Below are positions 6,900 through 8,504 of a DNA stretch of 8,504 nt, in pieces. The stretch is from an uncultured Flavobacteriales bacterium (lineage in GTDB: Bacteria > Bacteroidota > Bacteroidia > Flavobacteriales > Vicingaceae): positions 1 to 8,504 of the forward strand of contig CAMPHX010000030.1 in NCBI GenBank assembly GCA_946886085.1, given 5' to 3'. Within the stretch, counting starts at the first letter, position 1. Every line of letters starts with the position of its first letter. The notes below the pieces were generated by a model. That model saw only the letters and a list, made by a program, of their open reading frames with translations, searched no databases and had not been told where the DNA came from. The position numbers and the translations under genes are program-made.

Positions 6900-7310
6900 T
6901 TGACACAAAAATATCTTGATGATTTAACTTATGAAGTAGTTGGAGCTTCTATTGAAGTACATAAAACAATGGGACGAGGATTGTTGGAGAGCGTTTATCA
7001 TGCATGTTTAAAGGAAGAGTTGATACATAGAAAAATAAATTTTTTATCAGAGTTAAAAATTCCTGTTATCTATCGAAATAAAAAATTAGCTATTGATTTT
7101 AGATGTGACTTTTATATAGAAAACTCCTTAGTTGTTGAACTTAAAGCTATCAATGAATTTTCAACTATTCATGAAGCACAGCTTCTGAACTATATGACAC
7201 TATTAAAAGCACCAAAAGGTATTTTAATCAACTTTAATTGTAACAACATCTTCTATGAGGGACAAAAAACTCTTGTAAATGAGTATTTTAGTAATTTACC
7301 TAAACAATAA
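6900..7310 (+). CDS. GxxExxY family protein (PD-(D/E)XK nuclease-like)
   Basis: This 136-residue protein belongs to the GxxExxY family (TIGR04256/PF13366), whose cellular role is not known. The name-giving motif is GLLESVY at residues 27-33. A PD-(D/E)XK-like core follows: Asp70 in RCDFYIE, then Glu80-Leu-Lys82 in VVELKA, then His91, Gln94 and Tyr98 in IHEAQLLNYM. All residues expected for a metal-dependent nuclease fold are present, so the gene looks intact. There is no ATG before codon 24. An in-frame TAG at 6888-6890 closes the frame, leaving TTG at 6894 or 6900. I prefer 6900, because the protein then begins MTQKYLDDLTYEV, which matches how I remember other members starting. No TAnnTTTG box precedes it, so it may rely on readthrough from deoC. 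Nested inverted repeats enclose it. Confidence 0.92.
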   Translation: MTQKYLDDLTYEVVGASIEVHKTMGRGLLESVYHACLKEELIHRKINFLSELKIPVIYRNKKLAIDFRCDFYIENSLVVELKAINEFSTIHEAQLLNYMTLLKAPKGILINFNCNNIFYEGQKTLVNEYFSNLPKQ

Positions 7311-7313
7311 AAA

Positions 7314-7336
7314 CTATGTTCCTATGTGGTTTAAAA
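7314..7336 (-). repeat. Inner inverted repeat, right arm
   Basis: The arm begins 3 bp after the stop codon of the GxxExxY gene and ends CTATGTGGTTTAAAA (7322-7336). It is the complement of 6868-6890 with two mismatches. A TAAATA word lies at 14-15 bp outside both arms (6854-6859 and, reversed, 7351-7346), so the symmetry may extend weakly outward. In a transcript spanning the gene the two arms could pair and close the whole ORF into a loop. Confidence 0.88.
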
Positions 7337-7395
7337 TAAATTATCTATTTAAAAAACTATAAACTAATTAACAAGTAAAATTATATATAAAAAAC

Positions 7396-7436
7396 CTTAC
7401 CGACCTTTGCGTAAAACTTAGCGTCTTTGCGGTAAA
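7396..7436 (-). repeat. Outer inverted repeat, right arm
   Basis: Read on the minus strand it begins TTTACCGCAAAGACGCTAAG and carries a second TTTACGCAAAG, matching the left arm at 31 of 41 positions. On the plus strand CTTTGCG recurs at 7405 and 7425, the same 20-bp spacing as in the left arm. TTACCG (7397-7402) and CGGTAA (7430-7435) could also form a 6-bp stem within the arm. The arm ends 15 bp before the dehydrogenase ATG. Confidence 0.8.
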
Positions 7437-7451
7437 ACAATAACATATACC

Positions 7452-8504
7452 ATGACTAAAATAAATTTGAATTCAACTTGGGAGTTTGCTCCTTCATTAG
7501 AAAGCACAGATCACATTAACTTAAAGAAACAATACGAGTTGTTTATTGGAGGAAAATGGGTAAAGCCAAGTTCAGGAAAATATTTTGATACGGTAAATCC
7601 TGCTACGGAAGAAAAATTAGCTTCTATTGCAGAGTCTAACGATAAAGATGTAGATAAAGCAGTAAAAGCTGCTCGAAAAGCTTATAGTGAAGTGTGGAGT
7701 AAAATGCCGGCAAGTGAAAGAGGAAAATATATTTATCGTATTGCTAGATTAATTCAAGAAAGGGCTAGAGAATTTGCTGTAATTGAAACGCTGGATGGTG
7801 GTAAACCTATTAGAGAAGCCAGAGATATTGATGTGCCTTTGGCTGCAGCACATTTTTTCTACTATGCAGGTTGGGCAGATAAGTTAGACTATGCTTTTCC
7901 TAATAGAAACCCGATGCCTTTGGGTGTTGCAGGACAAATAGTACCTTGGAATTTTCCATTGTTGATGGTAGCTTGGAAAATAGCTCCGGCTTTGGCTACA
8001 GGAAATACGGTGGTTTTAAAACCAGCTGAAACTACACCGCTTACAGCTTTAAAGTTAGCAGAAATTATTCAAGAAGCAGGTTTGCCTGATGGAGTAGTAA
8101 ATATTATAACCGGAGCAGGAGCTACGGGAGCTGCTATTGTTAATCATGAGGATGTAGATAAAATTGCATTTACAGGCTCTACCGGTGTGGGAAAAATTAT
8201 TCAAAATGCTATTGCCGGAACCAATAAAAAAGCTACATTGGAATTAGGAGGAAAAGCGGCTAACATTATTTTTGAAGATGCAGCTTTAGATCAAGCGGTA
8301 GAAGGAATTATTAATGGCATTTACTTTAATCAAGGACATGTTTGTTGTGCGGGTTCACGTTTGTTTGTACAAGAATCTGTTTATGATGTGGTAATGCGTA
8401 AACTAAAAGACCGTATGGCTTCTCTAGTAGTTGGAAATCCGTTAGATAAAAATACGGATATTGGAGCGATTAACTCAAAAGAACAATTAAACACTATAAA
8501 TAAG
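7452..8504 (+). CDS. Aldehyde dehydrogenase family protein, C-terminal part missing
   Basis: The ATG at 7452 opens 351 codons that run off the window end; family members are usually about 480-510 residues. It is an NAD(P)-dependent oxidation enzyme for aldehydes. Visible motifs are the oxyanion Asn167 in PWNFPL, the cofactor-binding Lys190 in LKPAE, the Rossmann-type FTGSTGVG (240-247), the general-base Glu264 in LELGGKAA, and the nucleophile Cys298 in FNQGHVCCAGSR. The part seen is intact. The order deoC then aldehyde dehydrogenase suggests that its substrate is acetaldehyde from the DeoC reaction, which is inference. No TAnnTTTG box is visible in the 15 bp between the outer repeat and the start, so transcription probably comes from the deoC promoter through the inserted element, or from a promoter inside it. 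Confidence 0.95.
   Translation, partial: MTKINLNSTWEFAPSLESTDHINLKKQYELFIGGKWVKPSSGKYFDTVNPATEEKLASIAESNDKDVDKAVKAARKAYSEVWSKMPASERGKYIYRIARLIQERAREFAVIETLDGGKPIREARDIDVPLAAAHFFYYAGWADKLDYAFPNRNPMPLGVAGQIVPWNFPLLMVAWKIAPALATGNTVVLKPAETTPLTALKLAEIIQEAGLPDGVVNIITGAGATGAAIVNHEDVDKIAFTGSTGVGKIIQNAIAGTNKKATLELGGKAANIIFEDAALDQAVEGIINGIYFNQGHVCCAGSRLFVQESVYDVVMRKLKDRMASLVVGNPLDKNTDIGAINSKEQLNTINK

Larger units (their letters stand above)
6744..7436. mobile_element. Candidate GxxExxY insertion unit bounded by nested inverted repeats
   Basis: About 0.69 kb lies between two imperfect 41-bp inverted repeats, with a second, better conserved 23-bp inverted pair nested inside and one GxxExxY gene in the centre. 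The unit starts 9 bp after the deoC stop and ends 15 bp before the dehydrogenase ATG, so it fills an operon-internal gap without damaging either gene. There is no transposase and no target-site duplication that I can find. I infer a non-autonomous mobile or repeat-associated element; the alternative is a resident gene with regulatory hairpins. I recall that GxxExxY genes often have similar GCAAAG or CACAGAG-type repeats around them in other bacteria, but cannot verify that here. Confidence 0.5.

Noticed and set aside
6744..7436. CRISPR array or classic insertion sequence
   Set aside because: There are no regularly spaced direct repeats with unique spacers, and no transposase ORF or target duplication; the repeats are inverted and flank one nuclease-like gene.
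8335..8352. His in place of the common Gln before the aldehyde dehydrogenase catalytic Cys (GHVCC for GQVCC)
   Set aside because: The nucleophile and all other active-site residues are present, and I recall this form in related dehydrogenases, so it is not a sign of inactivity.

Overview
The window is AT-rich DNA from a member of the Bacteroidota, most likely Flavobacteriia. The evidence is the protein families (an Ig-like Big_5 lipoprotein, a small TM2-like exported protein, flavobacterial-style CysC and XerD), the lack of Shine-Dalgarno sequences, and repeated matches to the Bacteroidota -7 promoter box TAnnTTTG just upstream of gene starts. The species cannot be named from sequence alone.

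Layout. Positions 1-258 (minus) hold the first 86 codons of a membrane-anchored serine hydrolase. Positions 358-2429 (minus) hold a two-gene unit: a GAF-fold free methionine-(R)-sulfoxide reductase followed, through an ATGA overlap, by a large Ig-like lipoprotein. A YbdG-type mechanosensitive channel gene (2550-3824, plus) diverges from it. Convergent to the channel is a tight minus-strand operon read as cysC (APS kinase), then a small TM2-like protein, then xerD (tyrosine recombinase). From a shared divergent promoter region deoC (5823-6734) is read on the plus strand. The window ends inside an aldehyde dehydrogenase gene (7452-8504), so deoC and the dehydrogenase form a plausible deoxynucleoside catabolism pair: DeoC releases acetaldehyde and glyceraldehyde 3-phosphate, and the dehydrogenase could oxidise the acetaldehyde.

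The accessory part lies between deoC and the dehydrogenase. A single GxxExxY-family gene (PD-(D/E)XK nuclease-like fold, TTG start) sits inside two nested pairs of inverted repeats. The inner pair (6868-6890 and 7314-7336, 21 of 23 positions matching) abuts the ORF almost exactly. The outer pair (6744-6784 and 7396-7436, 31 of 41 matching) begins 9 bp after the deoC stop and ends 15 bp before the dehydrogenase start. The arms carry short repeated words (GCAAAG twice, 20 bp apart; ACATAG twice, 8 bp apart). This looks like a compact insertion of about 0.7 kb with no transposase, and it is the most interesting object in the window.

The rest is ordinary housekeeping or accessory metabolism. No tRNA, rRNA, CRISPR array, insertion-sequence transposase or riboswitch was recognised. 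No stretch longer than 300 bp lacks a gene.
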